Part shown: in pieces, positions 33,447-41,775 of the stretch
Layout: every line of letters starts with the position of its first letter
Position numbering within the stretch: position 1 is the first letter of the stretch
Assembly (NCBI GenBank): GCA_964445105.1
Contig: CAYUJS010000010.1
Span: forward strand, 1-44,704
DNA from: CAWBNS01 sp964445105
GTDB lineage: Bacteria; Chlamydiota; Chlamydiia; Chlamydiales; JAJFMA01
Direction of reading: 5' to 3'
Length of the DNA: 44,704 nt
The notes under the pieces: model-generated
Told to the model about the DNA's origin: nothing
The model's input: only the letters and a program-made list of their open reading frames with translations
Database searches by the model: none
Translations under genes and position numbers: made by a program

Positions 33447-33778
33447 GTACAATTTTCGCTAAGATCATTGCTAGGGAGATTCCCTCCACCATCGTTTTTG
33501 AAAATGACCGCATAGTCGCTATAGAGGACATAAACCCTGTTGCACCGGTACATATTTTAATCATGCCTAAAAAAGAAATACATTCCTTGCAGAAAGCTTC
33601 AGCGGAAGATTTGCAACTTTTTCCTGAGATCTTCGCAGTTGCGCAAGAGCTCGCTATGGAATTTGGGGTGGCTGATAGCTATCGGCTGCTCACGAATAGC
33701 GGTGCTAAGGCAGGCCAAACTATTTTCCATTTGCATTTCCATCTCATCGGAGGGCGTCAGCTAGGTGCGCTGGCCTGA
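33443..33778 (+). CDS. HIT-family nucleotide hydrolase (HinT-like)
   Basis: A 111-residue histidine-triad protein. The triad FHLHFHLIGGRQLG near the C-terminus, the N-terminal IFAKIIAREIPSTIVFEND and the PVHILIMPKKE segment are all typical of HinT, which hydrolyses AMP-lysine-type phosphoramidates. Its ATG overlaps the MYG1-like stop, and its end overlaps the annotated start of the HEAT protein, so the three are probably one operon. Confidence 0.93.
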   Translation: MSTIFAKIIAREIPSTIVFENDRIVAIEDINPVAPVHILIMPKKEIHSLQKASAEDLQLFPEIFAVAQELAMEFGVADSYRLLTNSGAKAGQTIFHLHFHLIGGRQLGALA

Positions 33779-35540
33779 GATAGGGATGCGGGGGGGAAAA
33801 ATAACCCTTAAATTCTGGATAGCCCAGACTTGTCCTCTTCTGCTTCTTCTATCGTTGTTTTCTACTTACCCCTTCCTTCCCTGCCTTGCGATAGACGCCG
33901 TATCCCGCGTGCGTGCTTATTTGCTACTTAACGATCCCCAGGGTGCATTAGCAGAACTAGCATCGGTTTGCGAGGAAGAAGAGCGGGAGCTGTCCAAAGT
34001 TAGGATGGAGGCTTTGGCGCAGGCGGGGGATGAACGGGGGCTATTGGCGGCTTGGGAGGCGTACGCGCAGGCCTTTCCTGAAGAAAAACTAAGTCGTCCG
34101 ATTTTGGAGGCGATCGCCTGGGGAGTCATCCATAAGGGTGCTTCCTCCTCTGCTTTGCCTACTCGGGCCTTAGCGATGCTAGCGGGGCGTGTGAGCGAAG
34201 ACAGCCGTGGGGTAAATCTACTTGTCCAAGGATTGCGCAGCCAGAGTTCGTTGATGCGCCTGATGGCAGTCCGGCTATGCAAGCAGATGCGGGATGCTAA
34301 GTTAGCGGACGAAATGATACGTATGTTAGATGCAGAACCTGTGTGGGCGGTCCGGTTGGAAGTGATTCGTGCGGCAGGTACCATGCGCTTGAAACTCGCT
34401 AAAAGCCGCCTGGAAGCTATGTTGGCAGCCCCACGCGTAACGGGGGAAGAACAGGCAGCACTTTGCGAAGCTTTAGTTGAACTTACCGATCAGTTAGACC
34501 GCCAGACCCTGGCGAGCTTGGTCCAAGCGCCTAGAGCGGCGCAACGCATGCTCGCTTGCGAATTAGCGGCTGGAAAGGGCCTACCCGATTGCGTAGGGTT
34601 GCTATTGCCTCTTGTGGATGATCCTCACTCAGGCGTGCGTGCGGCTGTACTTCAGACGCTGGGCGTTCTTCGCCAACCGGGCAGGGGGATGCTGGCACCA
34701 TATGCGAAGAAACTTTTACGCGATTCCGCCCCGCAGACTGCTATCTCGGCCGCTTGGCTATTATTATTAGAAGAGCCGCAAGAGGGAGCAGCCGCTTTAG
34801 GCCGCTGGCTCAACCATCCTATTCGGGAGTACCGAGTCATGGCAGCGGCCGCCGTGGCCGCCGCTGGGGTCTACGGCCTCGAGCTAGCGCGGGAGAGTTT
34901 GCTCTGCCACGCTGACCCCTATGTAAAGCTGAATTTGGCGCTAGGACTGATTAGTCAACGAGTGAAAGTCGCAGAAGCTACGGCTGTCCTTGTGCAAGCG
35001 CTGAGTTTAGAAGAGCGTTGGATGCTAAGGCAAGAGGGGATCTTCCGTTTGATCGCGCCGAGCACGGTTAAACATCAGGAGACCGTGCCCAATTATCCAG
35101 AGGCGATCAACCAGGTCACACGATTGCAGATACTCAACCTTTTGGCTATGCTGCGGCACCCTGAGGCGTGGAGCTCCATTAAATGTTTCTTACAGGAGCG
35201 CAAATGGGGCGTCTCTGGGATGGCTGCGGCTGTTCTTTTGACCGAAGGCGATGAAGAAGCCGTTGCGCTTGTGCGCACTTTGTTGCAAGATGCAGATCTC
35301 CGCATTCGTACGCAGGCCGCTTTGGTGCTATCCGTCTGGGGTGGCGGAGAAGAAAGTTTGGCTGTCTTAGAGCAAGGTTATGCTGAGGCAGACCGGCAGA
35401 TGAAGGAAAATATTTTAGAAGCCGTTGGACGGATCGGCCATATGAGCTCTATTGCGTTTCTGATAAAAGGGTTAGCAGAGCCTCATCAGCACTTGAGAAT
35501 AATATCAGCCGCTGCAATATTACAATGCATTAATCATTAA
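33765..35540 (+). CDS. HEAT-repeat protein with signal-type N-terminus
   Basis: A 591-residue helical-repeat protein. After a hydrophobic stretch (CPLLLLLSLFSTYPFLPCLA) that may be a signal peptide or anchor, most of the protein consists of ~30-residue helix pairs with the HEAT pattern of D-x-x-x-x-V/I-R at helix ends, e.g. DDPHSGVRAAVLQTLGVL, NHPIREYRVMAAAAVAAAG, QDADLRIRTQAALVLSVWGG. HEAT scaffolds bind other proteins. The start is uncertain: GTG at 33765 has GGAGGG 10 bases ahead, while an ATG at 33786 lies closer to the signal. It is translationally close to the HIT gene. No catalytic motif. Confidence 0.75.
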   Translation: MRWPEIGMRGGKITLKFWIAQTCPLLLLLSLFSTYPFLPCLAIDAVSRVRAYLLLNDPQGALAELASVCEEEERELSKVRMEALAQAGDERGLLAAWEAYAQAFPEEKLSRPILEAIAWGVIHKGASSSALPTRALAMLAGRVSEDSRGVNLLVQGLRSQSSLMRLMAVRLCKQMRDAKLADEMIRMLDAEPVWAVRLEVIRAAGTMRLKLAKSRLEAMLAAPRVTGEEQAALCEALVELTDQLDRQTLASLVQAPRAAQRMLACELAAGKGLPDCVGLLLPLVDDPHSGVRAAVLQTLGVLRQPGRGMLAPYAKKLLRDSAPQTAISAAWLLLLEEPQEGAAALGRWLNHPIREYRVMAAAAVAAAGVYGLELARESLLCHADPYVKLNLALGLISQRVKVAEATAVLVQALSLEERWMLRQEGIFRLIAPSTVKHQETVPNYPEAINQVTRLQILNLLAMLRHPEAWSSIKCFLQERKWGVSGMAAAVLLTEGDEEAVALVRTLLQDADLRIRTQAALVLSVWGGGEESLAVLEQGYAEADRQMKENILEAVGRIGHMSSIAFLIKGLAEPHQHLRIISAAAILQCINH

Positions 35541-35663
35541 ATTTTCAATATATTTAGATCGCACGATTTGTTAATAGTAAAGACTCGCCAAAAAAATCTT
35601 GCTCACAACAACTCTTCTTTATTAAGCTCTTGTGATTCTTAAATTCTTGAAAAGGGTAAGCAA

Positions 35664-36923
35664 GTGGAAGATAAAGGTAGCGCGAGTGTATGGTCGGTCA
35701 TGTGCCTGGTTGCAGGGACATGCATAGGCGGGGGCATGCTGGCTCTTCCGGTTGCGACCGGGGTAGCGGGCTTCGTGCCTTCTATGGTTGTGGTGATTAT
35801 CTGCTGGCTATTCATGACTCTGTCAGCTTTACTGCTGCTGGAGGCTAGTCTTTGGATGGAAGAGGGAGCGCATGTCATGACCATTGCCTCTCGCTTGTTG
35901 GGTAAGCCAGGGCGCTATGCAGCATGGCTGTTGTATTTGTTTATCGGCTACGCTTCGATTATCGCTTACACGGCGGGAGGCGGCTTGCAGGTGGTGGAGG
36001 CCGTGGAGAAGGCATCTGGAGCCATCATAAGCAGAGGCATGGGGTGTACCGCGTTCTTGCTTATTTTTGGCGCCATTATTTCTTTAGGTAGCCTGCTTGT
36101 AGGACGTGTGAACGCGATTCTTTTTATAGGTATGATCGTCGCATATTTTGCGTTGGTTGGGGTAGGAATTGATCAGGTGAAGCTAAGCAATCTGGCACAG
36201 GAAAGATGGGGGTTTTCCGCACTAGCGGTACCGCTGTTTCTAACGGCATTCAGCTTTCAAACGATCGTGCCAAGCCTTACGCCCATGCTGCGCAACCATG
36301 CAAGGAAACTGCGTCTGGCAATCGTGGGCGGTACGACGATGTCGCTTTTGATTTATATCGTTTGGGAATACATGGTGCTCGGTATTATGCCTGTGACAGG
36401 CACTGACGGGCTAGCAGCTGCGTTGGAACACGGGGTGCCGGCCACAAACTATCTCAAACATCACGTAAGCCCCCTGGTCGCCTATGTCGCCGAATACTTT
36501 GCTTTCTTTGCACTAGTCACCTCGTTTTTAGGCATAGCCTTGGGGTTGTTTGATTTCCTGGCGGATGGTTTGCGCATTCAAAAAAGCGCCAAAGGGCGCG
36601 CGTTACTCTTTGCACTGATCGGTGTCCCTACGCTTGTTTTTGCTCTTTATTTTGAGCGTGTTTTTCTCGTCGCTTTGGATTCCACAGGTGGCTACGGAGA
36701 TTCTATTTTAAACGGCCTCATGCCGGTGATGTTTGTGTGGGTGGGGCGTTATCATAAGCAGCTCCCCTCTGTCGTCAAGTTACCTGGCGGCAAACCTGCC
36801 CTAGTGATTGTTTTCCTCTTTTTTTTAAGCACTTTGGCCTTGGAAATCTGTGTACATATGGGTTTGGCCGAGCAATTGCTGGGGATGGATGTTAGCACAA
36901 CCATAAAAGAACTTATTGATTAA
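35664..36923 (+). CDS. Aromatic amino acid permease (TyrP/Mtr family)
   Basis: A 419-residue membrane protein with about 11 hydrophobic segments. GTCIGGGMLALPVATG near the N-terminus and SFLGIALGLFDFLADGLR in the second half are signatures of the TyrP/Mtr/TnaB proton-coupled permeases. Chlamydiae carry TyrP homologues that take up tyrosine or tryptophan from the host, which fits an organism dependent on host amino acids. It is followed 15 bases later by the membrane-AAA fusion gene and may be co-transcribed with it. The aromatic acid used cannot be told. Confidence 0.85.
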   Translation: MEDKGSASVWSVMCLVAGTCIGGGMLALPVATGVAGFVPSMVVVIICWLFMTLSALLLLEASLWMEEGAHVMTIASRLLGKPGRYAAWLLYLFIGYASIIAYTAGGGLQVVEAVEKASGAIISRGMGCTAFLLIFGAIISLGSLLVGRVNAILFIGMIVAYFALVGVGIDQVKLSNLAQERWGFSALAVPLFLTAFSFQTIVPSLTPMLRNHARKLRLAIVGGTTMSLLIYIVWEYMVLGIMPVTGTDGLAAALEHGVPATNYLKHHVSPLVAYVAEYFAFFALVTSFLGIALGLFDFLADGLRIQKSAKGRALLFALIGVPTLVFALYFERVFLVALDSTGGYGDSILNGLMPVMFVWVGRYHKQLPSVVKLPGGKPALVIVFLFFLSTLALEICVHMGLAEQLLGMDVSTTIKELID

Positions 36924-36937
36924 ATCAGCGGAGGGAT

Positions 36938-38932
36938 ATGAGTGGGTTCGGGTTAGTTATAAATGACCTACCGATAGGGTATCGCTACCTATCTAGGTTC
37001 TTCGAGGGGTATAGCGAAGTAGGCATGGCTTTTGCAAGCTGTAGGATCGGGAAAAGCCTCAAGGCGAGGTGGCCTCACCTGGCTGTAGTAGATAGCCTAC
37101 TGCGCGTTGCTTTTATTGGTCAGGTGCTAGATGCCACCACCGTAAACTATAGGGCCCTCAAGGTTAGCTCCGCCTACTCCAGCTCTTTGGATGCACGCTT
37201 GCAGGCCGCTGATTCAAACATGCCCATCCAGCGGATAGCATTAGCTGTTTTGGGCTTAGAACTGGTCAAGCATTGCGTAAATTGGAATTGGCTACATAAG
37301 GGTTGCGCCTTTTTCGAACAAAAGGGACTGGTAATCATGGCGGTGGCTACAGTCCCGCTCAACGCCAGTATCGGTTGCTGCCTTTGGTCGGAGGCCGCCC
37401 CCGATGCAGCAGCTGTCAGCGTCGGCAGAGTACTCTCCTCTTCCATCAGATGCTTCAACTTTTTGTGGGGAGAAAAGCCGAACGAGAACGCGGCCATTAG
37501 CAGACTGAACGGCTACCTGTTCCTTCGCGACGGATTGTTCCACCTGATAGCCGATGCGAGCCGCCTACTTTTGACGGTTTATACCAGCCTAGACCGCACG
37601 TCAGCCCCCTTAGCTTCCGGATCGAATCGAAAAAAATGGGCGGTCTCCATCGAACGGGTTATTTTCGTTGGATTGAGTATTTTCGCACTGAAAAAAAATG
37701 AATCGCGCGTTTTTGCTCTGGCCGCGGCAGTAAGTTGCTGGGCTGTGCTTGGTTTAAATGAGCGCATTTATCAAGGATTAATGAATACTTGCTTTCATGC
37801 GTTGCAAGCGGTAGAACTGGTAGTTGAACCAAACCCAAGCAGATACTCTCAAACCGAGTTCGTCTACCGGACTGCTAAAATCGTAGAAAGTGCGAGCCGG
37901 GTTTGGGAAGAACTGAGAGCTTATTTGGCTGAAAGCCTATCAAAAGACTCTGCGCCAAAAAACTTCTCGCAAGCCACGGAGGAAAGTTTATTTTCGCAAA
38001 GGCTTTTATTGGCTGAGCAAAGTCTTAAAGAAATTATCGTCGGACAGGACGAGGCGGTTAACACAGTGATGGCCCAATTGTCTGTCTCGGCCTTAGGTGT
38101 TGGTACTAATCAGCATAAACCCAAGGGGGTGTTTCTTTTTATCGGTCCTACAGGCGTCGGCAAGACCGAACTGGCCAAGCAGCTGGCGAAGGCCCTTTAT
38201 GGGGACTCTGAAGCTTTTATCCTTATTCCCATGAATGGTTTTGGCGAGGCAAACAGCGTAACCCGTTTGATAGGCTCGCCGCCAGGATACAAAAACCATG
38301 GCGAGGGTGGCCAATTGACAGAGAAGATTAGGAGTCAACCGGCGAGGGTATTTATATTTGATGAAGTTGAGAAAGCGCACCCGGATGTCCGCAAGCTCCT
38401 GTTAACGCCGTTCGACGAAGGAACGATTGAGGATTCAAAAGGCAATACCATAATCTGCAGGCAATCTATTTTTGTCATGACATCAAATTTATTCGCGAGC
38501 ACGATAGAAGAGCAATTTAGAGAAAGTGGCTCTTCTCAGCAGGTTGTAGACCATATTTCTGAGGCCCTAGCACAGGTGCTGTCTCCCGAGTTTTGTGGGC
38601 GCTGTCTAGTCGTACCTTTTAAGCCCATGGGCGCAGAGATGATCGACATGCTGATTGTGAAAATACTTTCGGAGGCGGTCGAAAGGTTCCAGCATCAGCA
38701 CAAGTTGACAGTGGAGTTCACGCCGAGCGTGGAAAAATTCTTGCACTCTAAATATCGCCCCAAGCTAGGGGTAAGGGCTCTTCAAGCGCTCGTCGATCAG
38801 AAAATTTTAGCGGTACTTAGCAAGCACATCTTGCTGCGAAAACAGGCGGGCGAGGCGATAGAAGGAACCGCGATCAAAGTAGATGTAGGCGGCTTCGGGG
38901 CAATTGAGCTAAGTCCCCATGAGGCGCTTTAA
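36938..38932 (+). CDS. Membrane-associated N-domain fused to a single ClpB/ClpA D2-like AAA+ domain
   Basis: A 664-residue fusion. Residues 1-340 are unrecognised, with several hydrophobic segments (VIMAVATVPLNASIGCCLW, ERVIFVGLSIFAL, ALAAAVSCWAVLGL), so membrane-associated. Residues ~360-660 match the second AAA+ domain of ClpB/ClpA: IIVGQDEAV, Walker A GPTGVGKT (about 402-409), FGEANSVTRLIGSPPGY, Walker B FIFDEVEKAH, sensor MTSN, PEFCGRC in the arginine-finger position (usually PEFLNR) and the C-terminal KLGVRALQALVDQ (usually YGARPLKR). The Clp N-domain, the first AAA+ domain, the middle coiled coil and ClpP-binding loop are all absent. Substrate and role unknown. Its last 24 bases overlap sufE. 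Confidence 0.75.
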   Translation: MSGFGLVINDLPIGYRYLSRFFEGYSEVGMAFASCRIGKSLKARWPHLAVVDSLLRVAFIGQVLDATTVNYRALKVSSAYSSSLDARLQAADSNMPIQRIALAVLGLELVKHCVNWNWLHKGCAFFEQKGLVIMAVATVPLNASIGCCLWSEAAPDAAAVSVGRVLSSSIRCFNFLWGEKPNENAAISRLNGYLFLRDGLFHLIADASRLLLTVYTSLDRTSAPLASGSNRKKWAVSIERVIFVGLSIFALKKNESRVFALAAAVSCWAVLGLNERIYQGLMNTCFHALQAVELVVEPNPSRYSQTEFVYRTAKIVESASRVWEELRAYLAESLSKDSAPKNFSQATEESLFSQRLLLAEQSLKEIIVGQDEAVNTVMAQLSVSALGVGTNQHKPKGVFLFIGPTGVGKTELAKQLAKALYGDSEAFILIPMNGFGEANSVTRLIGSPPGYKNHGEGGQLTEKIRSQPARVFIFDEVEKAHPDVRKLLLTPFDEGTIEDSKGNTIICRQSIFVMTSNLFASTIEEQFRESGSSQQVVDHISEALAQVLSPEFCGRCLVVPFKPMGAEMIDMLIVKILSEAVERFQHQHKLTVEFTPSVEKFLHSKYRPKLGVRALQALVDQKILAVLSKHILLRKQAGEAIEGTAIKVDVGGFGAIELSPHEAL

Positions 38933-39334
38933 GGCTTCTTGCTTCATGCGCAGGTGCAGGCTGTACAGCCCGTTGGCTCTGTTTGGCGTAAGGCTTGAGG
39001 CAATTTGCATCTCTTCTAGGTAGCTGGGAGGACATTGCAGAACAACTTCTGGCGTTTCGCCGCTATACACCATCGTGAGGAGGGTAGCGAGTCCTTGTGA
39101 GATCAGGGCTTCTGATTCAGCCTCAAAAATCATGCGTCCGTCCGAAAATAAAGTGTGCAGATACATAACGCTCTGACAGCCGTCGACTCTGTTTTGCATA
39201 ACCTTGAATTCACTATCTAGTTTGCGCTGTGCACGTCCAAGCTCGATAATTTTCTCATATTTTTGTTCTGCGTTGGTGCAGTTGATGAAGAGTTTTTTCG
39301 TCTCTTGCTGCTTGCGTAGGCATGATTCAGACAT
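38909..39334 (-). CDS. sufE: SufE-like sulfur acceptor protein
   Basis: SufE takes persulfide sulfur from the cysteine desulfurase SufS for iron-sulfur cluster assembly. The 141-residue protein has the family signature VDGCQSVMYLH with the acceptor Cys, and GLATLLTMVYSGETPEVV. The N-terminal EKYEKIIELGRA helix is also typical. It is convergent with the AAA+ fusion gene and overlaps its last 24 bases. Repeat copy I lies upstream. No other suf genes are in the window. Confidence 0.88.
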   Translation of the reverse strand: MSESCLRKQQETKKLFINCTNAEQKYEKIIELGRAQRKLDSEFKVMQNRVDGCQSVMYLHTLFSDGRMIFEAESEALISQGLATLLTMVYSGETPEVVLQCPPSYLEEMQIASSLTPNRANGLYSLHLRMKQEALKRLMGT

Positions 39335-39355
39335 ATGGAAGCTCCTGGAATTTAC

Positions 39356-39513
39356 GATCAGCTATTCCCGTTAAAAAAAGAAATCCGATAGCTCCGGTGC
39401 AGTCATCAGCCTCATTTTGCTCCTTATCGCCAGCCAAGGCTGCGAGTTCGTCGCAAACTAAACCTGCTGTCAGGCCTCGCTGAGCCGGTTTCTTTTTTTA
39501 ATGAGAACAGCCG
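39356..39513 (+). repeat. Dispersed repeat, copy I (full length)
   Basis: Left end ATCAGCTATTCCCGTTAAAA, right end TTTCTTTTTTTAATGAGAAC. Inside: TCATCAGCCTCATTTTGCTC, AGCCAAGGCTGCGAGTTCGT, TCGCAAACTAAACCTGCTGT. It lies between the divergent sufE and infA and ends 18 bases before the infA promoter -35 box. Confidence 0.85.
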
Positions 39514-39530
39514 CTCCACTATAACGGCTG

Positions 39531-39558
39531 TTGACAATTAAGAAACACCTGGTATTTT
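39531..39558 (+). promoter_or_regulatory. Major-sigma promoter of infA
   Basis: TTGACA (39531-39536), a 16-base spacer and TATTTT (39553-39558), about 45 bases before the infA ATG at 39611. Confidence 0.6.
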
Positions 39559-39610
39559 ATTCCTGCGAAGTATAAAGTCTTGTAGGACTAAGAAGGCGCA
39601 AGCAAAATTT

Positions 39611-39829
39611 ATGGCAAAAGAAGATACGCTAAAGCTAGAAGGAGTCGTGGATGAGTTACTCCCAAACATGACCTTTCGGATTACGTTGAACAATGGGCTA
39701 AAAGTGTTAGCTCACTTGTGCGGCAAGATGCGCATGAAAAATATTCGCGTACTAGTGGGTGACGTTGTAACGGTGGAAATGTCCCCTTATGATCTGTCCA
39801 CTGCGCGGATTGTTTTTCGAAAACATTAA
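39611..39829 (+). CDS. infA: Translation initiation factor IF-1
   Basis: IF-1 binds the ribosomal A site during initiation. The 72-residue protein is a single S1/OB domain with the standard MAKEDTLKLEGVV start, the LPNMTFRITLNNG strand, and the GKMRMKNIRVLVGDVVTVEM core. It is followed by a terminator and then tRNA-Thr and tuf, as in Chlamydia. Confidence 0.97.
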   Translation: MAKEDTLKLEGVVDELLPNMTFRITLNNGLKVLAHLCGKMRMKNIRVLVGDVVTVEMSPYDLSTARIVFRKH

Positions 39830-39832
39830 AAA

Positions 39833-39868
39833 AAACCGGAATCTCACGAAGTCGGTTGATTTTTTTTG
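39833..39868 (+). terminator. Probable terminator after infA
   Basis: AACCG pairs with CGGTT across a 14-base loop, flanked by a run of A on the left and eight T on the right. The stem is short. A possible promoter for tRNA-Thr (TTGATT at 39856, TATAAG at 39877, 15-base spacer) overlaps its end. Confidence 0.5.
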
Positions 39869-39928
39869 TATGCCTCTATAAGCTGTTGAGCTTTCGGATT
39901 CACTACGTCGAAACTCGCGGAGATAGAC

Positions 39929-40000
39929 GCCCAGATAGCTCAGGGGTAGAGCACTTGCATGGTAAGCAAGCGGTCGTAGGTTCAATTCCTATTCTGGGCA
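39929..40000 (+). tRNA. tRNA-Thr (GGT)
   Basis: A 72-base cloverleaf: acceptor GCCCAGA with TCTGGGC, anticodon loop ATGGTAA giving GGT, T arm GTTCAAT. It lies 48 bases ahead of tuf. Confidence 0.96.
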
Positions 40001-40048
40001 AAGCGAATGTGAAGAAACAAAAATGTTTGGAGATTAACGGAGGAACAA

Positions 40049-41230
40049 ATGGCTAAACAAGCTTTCCAGCGGAACAAGCCACACGTCAACATCGGAACCA
40101 TCGGACACGTTGACCACGGTAAAACAACACTGACTGCAGCAATCACGAAGGTGCTAGCTAAAGAAGGGCACGCAAATTTCCGTGACTATGCATCAATCGA
40201 TAATACACCTGAAGAAAAGGCGCGCGGGATCACTATTAATACCTCGCACGTTGAATACGAAACAGATGCCCGCCACTACGCTCACGTAGATTGCCCTGGT
40301 CACGCCGACTATGTAAAAAACATGATTACCGGTGCGGCTCAGATGGATGGCGCTATCCTCGTTGTGGCTGCCACAGACGGCCCAATGCCTCAGACACGTG
40401 AACACATCCTACTTGCTCGCCAGATGCAGGTGCCTTCGATTGTCGTTTTCCTTAACAAGGTTGACCAGATGGTAGGCGACGAAGAGCTTCTTGATCTCGT
40501 CGAGATGGAACTTCACGAAGAACTCGAAAAGAAAGGTTACAAAGATGTACCCATCATCCGTGGCTCGGCTCTGAAAGCTTTAGAAGGTGATGCGACCAAC
40601 GAAGAGGCTGTCAGGAAACTGATGGCGACTGTTGATGCTCACATTCCGACACCAGCTCGCGATATCGACCGTCCGTTCCTTATGCCTATTGAGGATGTCT
40701 TCTCAATCCCTGGCCGTGGTACCGTCGTAACTGGCCGTATCGAGCGTGGTAAAGTTAAGTTGGCAGATAAGCTTGAGATTATAGGCTTGAGGCCCACCCG
40801 CGAAAGCGTTGTGACCGGTCTTGAAATGTTTAACAAGACTTTAGATGAAGCATCTGCCGGTGAAAACATTGGTATTCTTCTCCGCGGTATTGAGAAAAAC
40901 GACGTAGAGCGTGGAATGGTTTTGGCAGCACCTAAGACTTGCACTCCACACACCATCTACAAAGGTCCCGTTTATATCCTGACAAAAGAAGAAGGCGGGC
41001 GTCATAAGCCTTTCTTCACAGGCTATCGTCCTCAGATCTACGTACGCACTACTGATGTGACTGGCTCGATAGAACTGCCAGCCGGTGTTGAGATGGTTAT
41101 GCCAGGCGACAACGTCGAAGTGACTGTGAAGCTTATTGCTCCTGTAGCTCTTGAAAAAGGTCAGCGTTTCGCGATTCGCGAAGGTGGCCGTACGATTGGC
41201 GCAGGTACTGTGGCAGAAATCATCCAGTAA
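40049..41230 (+). CDS. tuf: Elongation factor Tu
   Basis: EF-Tu brings aminoacyl-tRNA to the ribosome. The 393-residue protein has the complete GTPase set: GHVDHGKTT (P-loop), DCPGHADYVKNM (switch II), NKVD and the SALKALEGD region, and the three-domain layout. An AACGGAGG ribosome site precedes the ATG. tRNA-Thr lies before it and tRNA-Trp after it. Confidence 0.99.
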   Translation: MAKQAFQRNKPHVNIGTIGHVDHGKTTLTAAITKVLAKEGHANFRDYASIDNTPEEKARGITINTSHVEYETDARHYAHVDCPGHADYVKNMITGAAQMDGAILVVAATDGPMPQTREHILLARQMQVPSIVVFLNKVDQMVGDEELLDLVEMELHEELEKKGYKDVPIIRGSALKALEGDATNEEAVRKLMATVDAHIPTPARDIDRPFLMPIEDVFSIPGRGTVVTGRIERGKVKLADKLEIIGLRPTRESVVTGLEMFNKTLDEASAGENIGILLRGIEKNDVERGMVLAAPKTCTPHTIYKGPVYILTKEEGGRHKPFFTGYRPQIYVRTTDVTGSIELPAGVEMVMPGDNVEVTVKLIAPVALEKGQRFAIREGGRTIGAGTVAEIIQ

Positions 41231-41244
41231 AGCGGATGAAGGCT

Positions 41245-41275
41245 AAGGGCGAAGAATGACAATTCTTCGCCCTTT
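41245..41275 (+). terminator. Hairpin after tuf
   Basis: AAGGGCGAAGAAT pairs perfectly with ATTCTTCGCCCTT across a GACA loop (13 bp), followed by a short T run. It may end tuf transcripts or mark a processing site before tRNA-Trp, which starts 5 bases later. Confidence 0.7.
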
Positions 41276-41279
41276 CCAA

Positions 41280-41352
41280 GGGTGTGTAGCTCAGTTGGTA
41301 GAGCAGCGGCCTCCAAAGCCGCGGGCCGGGGGTTCGAGCCCCTCCGCACTCG
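41280..41352 (+). tRNA. tRNA-Trp (CCA)
   Basis: A 73-base cloverleaf: acceptor GGGTGTG with CGCACTC (two wobbles), anticodon loop CTCCAAA giving CCA, T arm GTTCGAG, discriminator G. It lies between tuf and secE, as in Chlamydia. Confidence 0.96.
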
Positions 41353-41460
41353 ATAGGCGTAAGGAAAATAACTAGTAAAAGAGCTAGGATTATTGAGATG
41401 CCAAAATTTCAGTAACCAAGTTTTCCTTGGTCCTTATAAAAATTAAAGCAAGGCGAATAA

Positions 41461-41748
41461 ATGGCTAGTGTTAGCGACTTGCGAGGAATGAAAATGGCTG
41501 AGAGGCAAAAATCTAGCGCTGAAAAAGCGGAAGATAAACTCTCGAAAATGAGCATTAGCGATTTTGTCGGCGACGTGAAAACAGAAGTTGGCAAAATCAC
41601 TTGGACGAGTCGCGAAGAGATGCAAACGTATGTCAAGGTTGTCGTCGGCGCTACCTTTTTCTTCGGAATGGGGATTTATCTAGTCGACGTCCTCATACAG
41701 GGTGTCTTAAACGGTCTAAGCGTGCTGACTCGCTTAATAGGTGGGTAA
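41461..41748 (+). CDS. secE: Preprotein translocase subunit SecE
   Basis: A 95-residue SecE with one C-terminal membrane segment (VVVGATFFFGMGIYLVDVLI, about residues 61-80) preceded by the conserved amphipathic stretch DVKTEVGKITWTSREEMQTY. Like other short SecE proteins it lacks the first two helices of E. coli SecE. The N-terminal ~35 residues are charged and variable, so a start at one of the internal Met codons is possible. nusG follows after 27 bases. Confidence 0.93.
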   Translation: MASVSDLRGMKMAERQKSSAEKAEDKLSKMSISDFVGDVKTEVGKITWTSREEMQTYVKVVVGATFFFGMGIYLVDVLIQGVLNGLSVLTRLIGG

Positions 41749-41775
41749 ACCGAATGGAATATAGGGCGGCACAGC

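Noticed and set aside
10654..39513. The dispersed repeats as ordinary intrinsic terminators
   Set aside because: Several lie between divergent genes and orientation does not follow transcription; a terminator role for single copies (e.g. B) remains possible.
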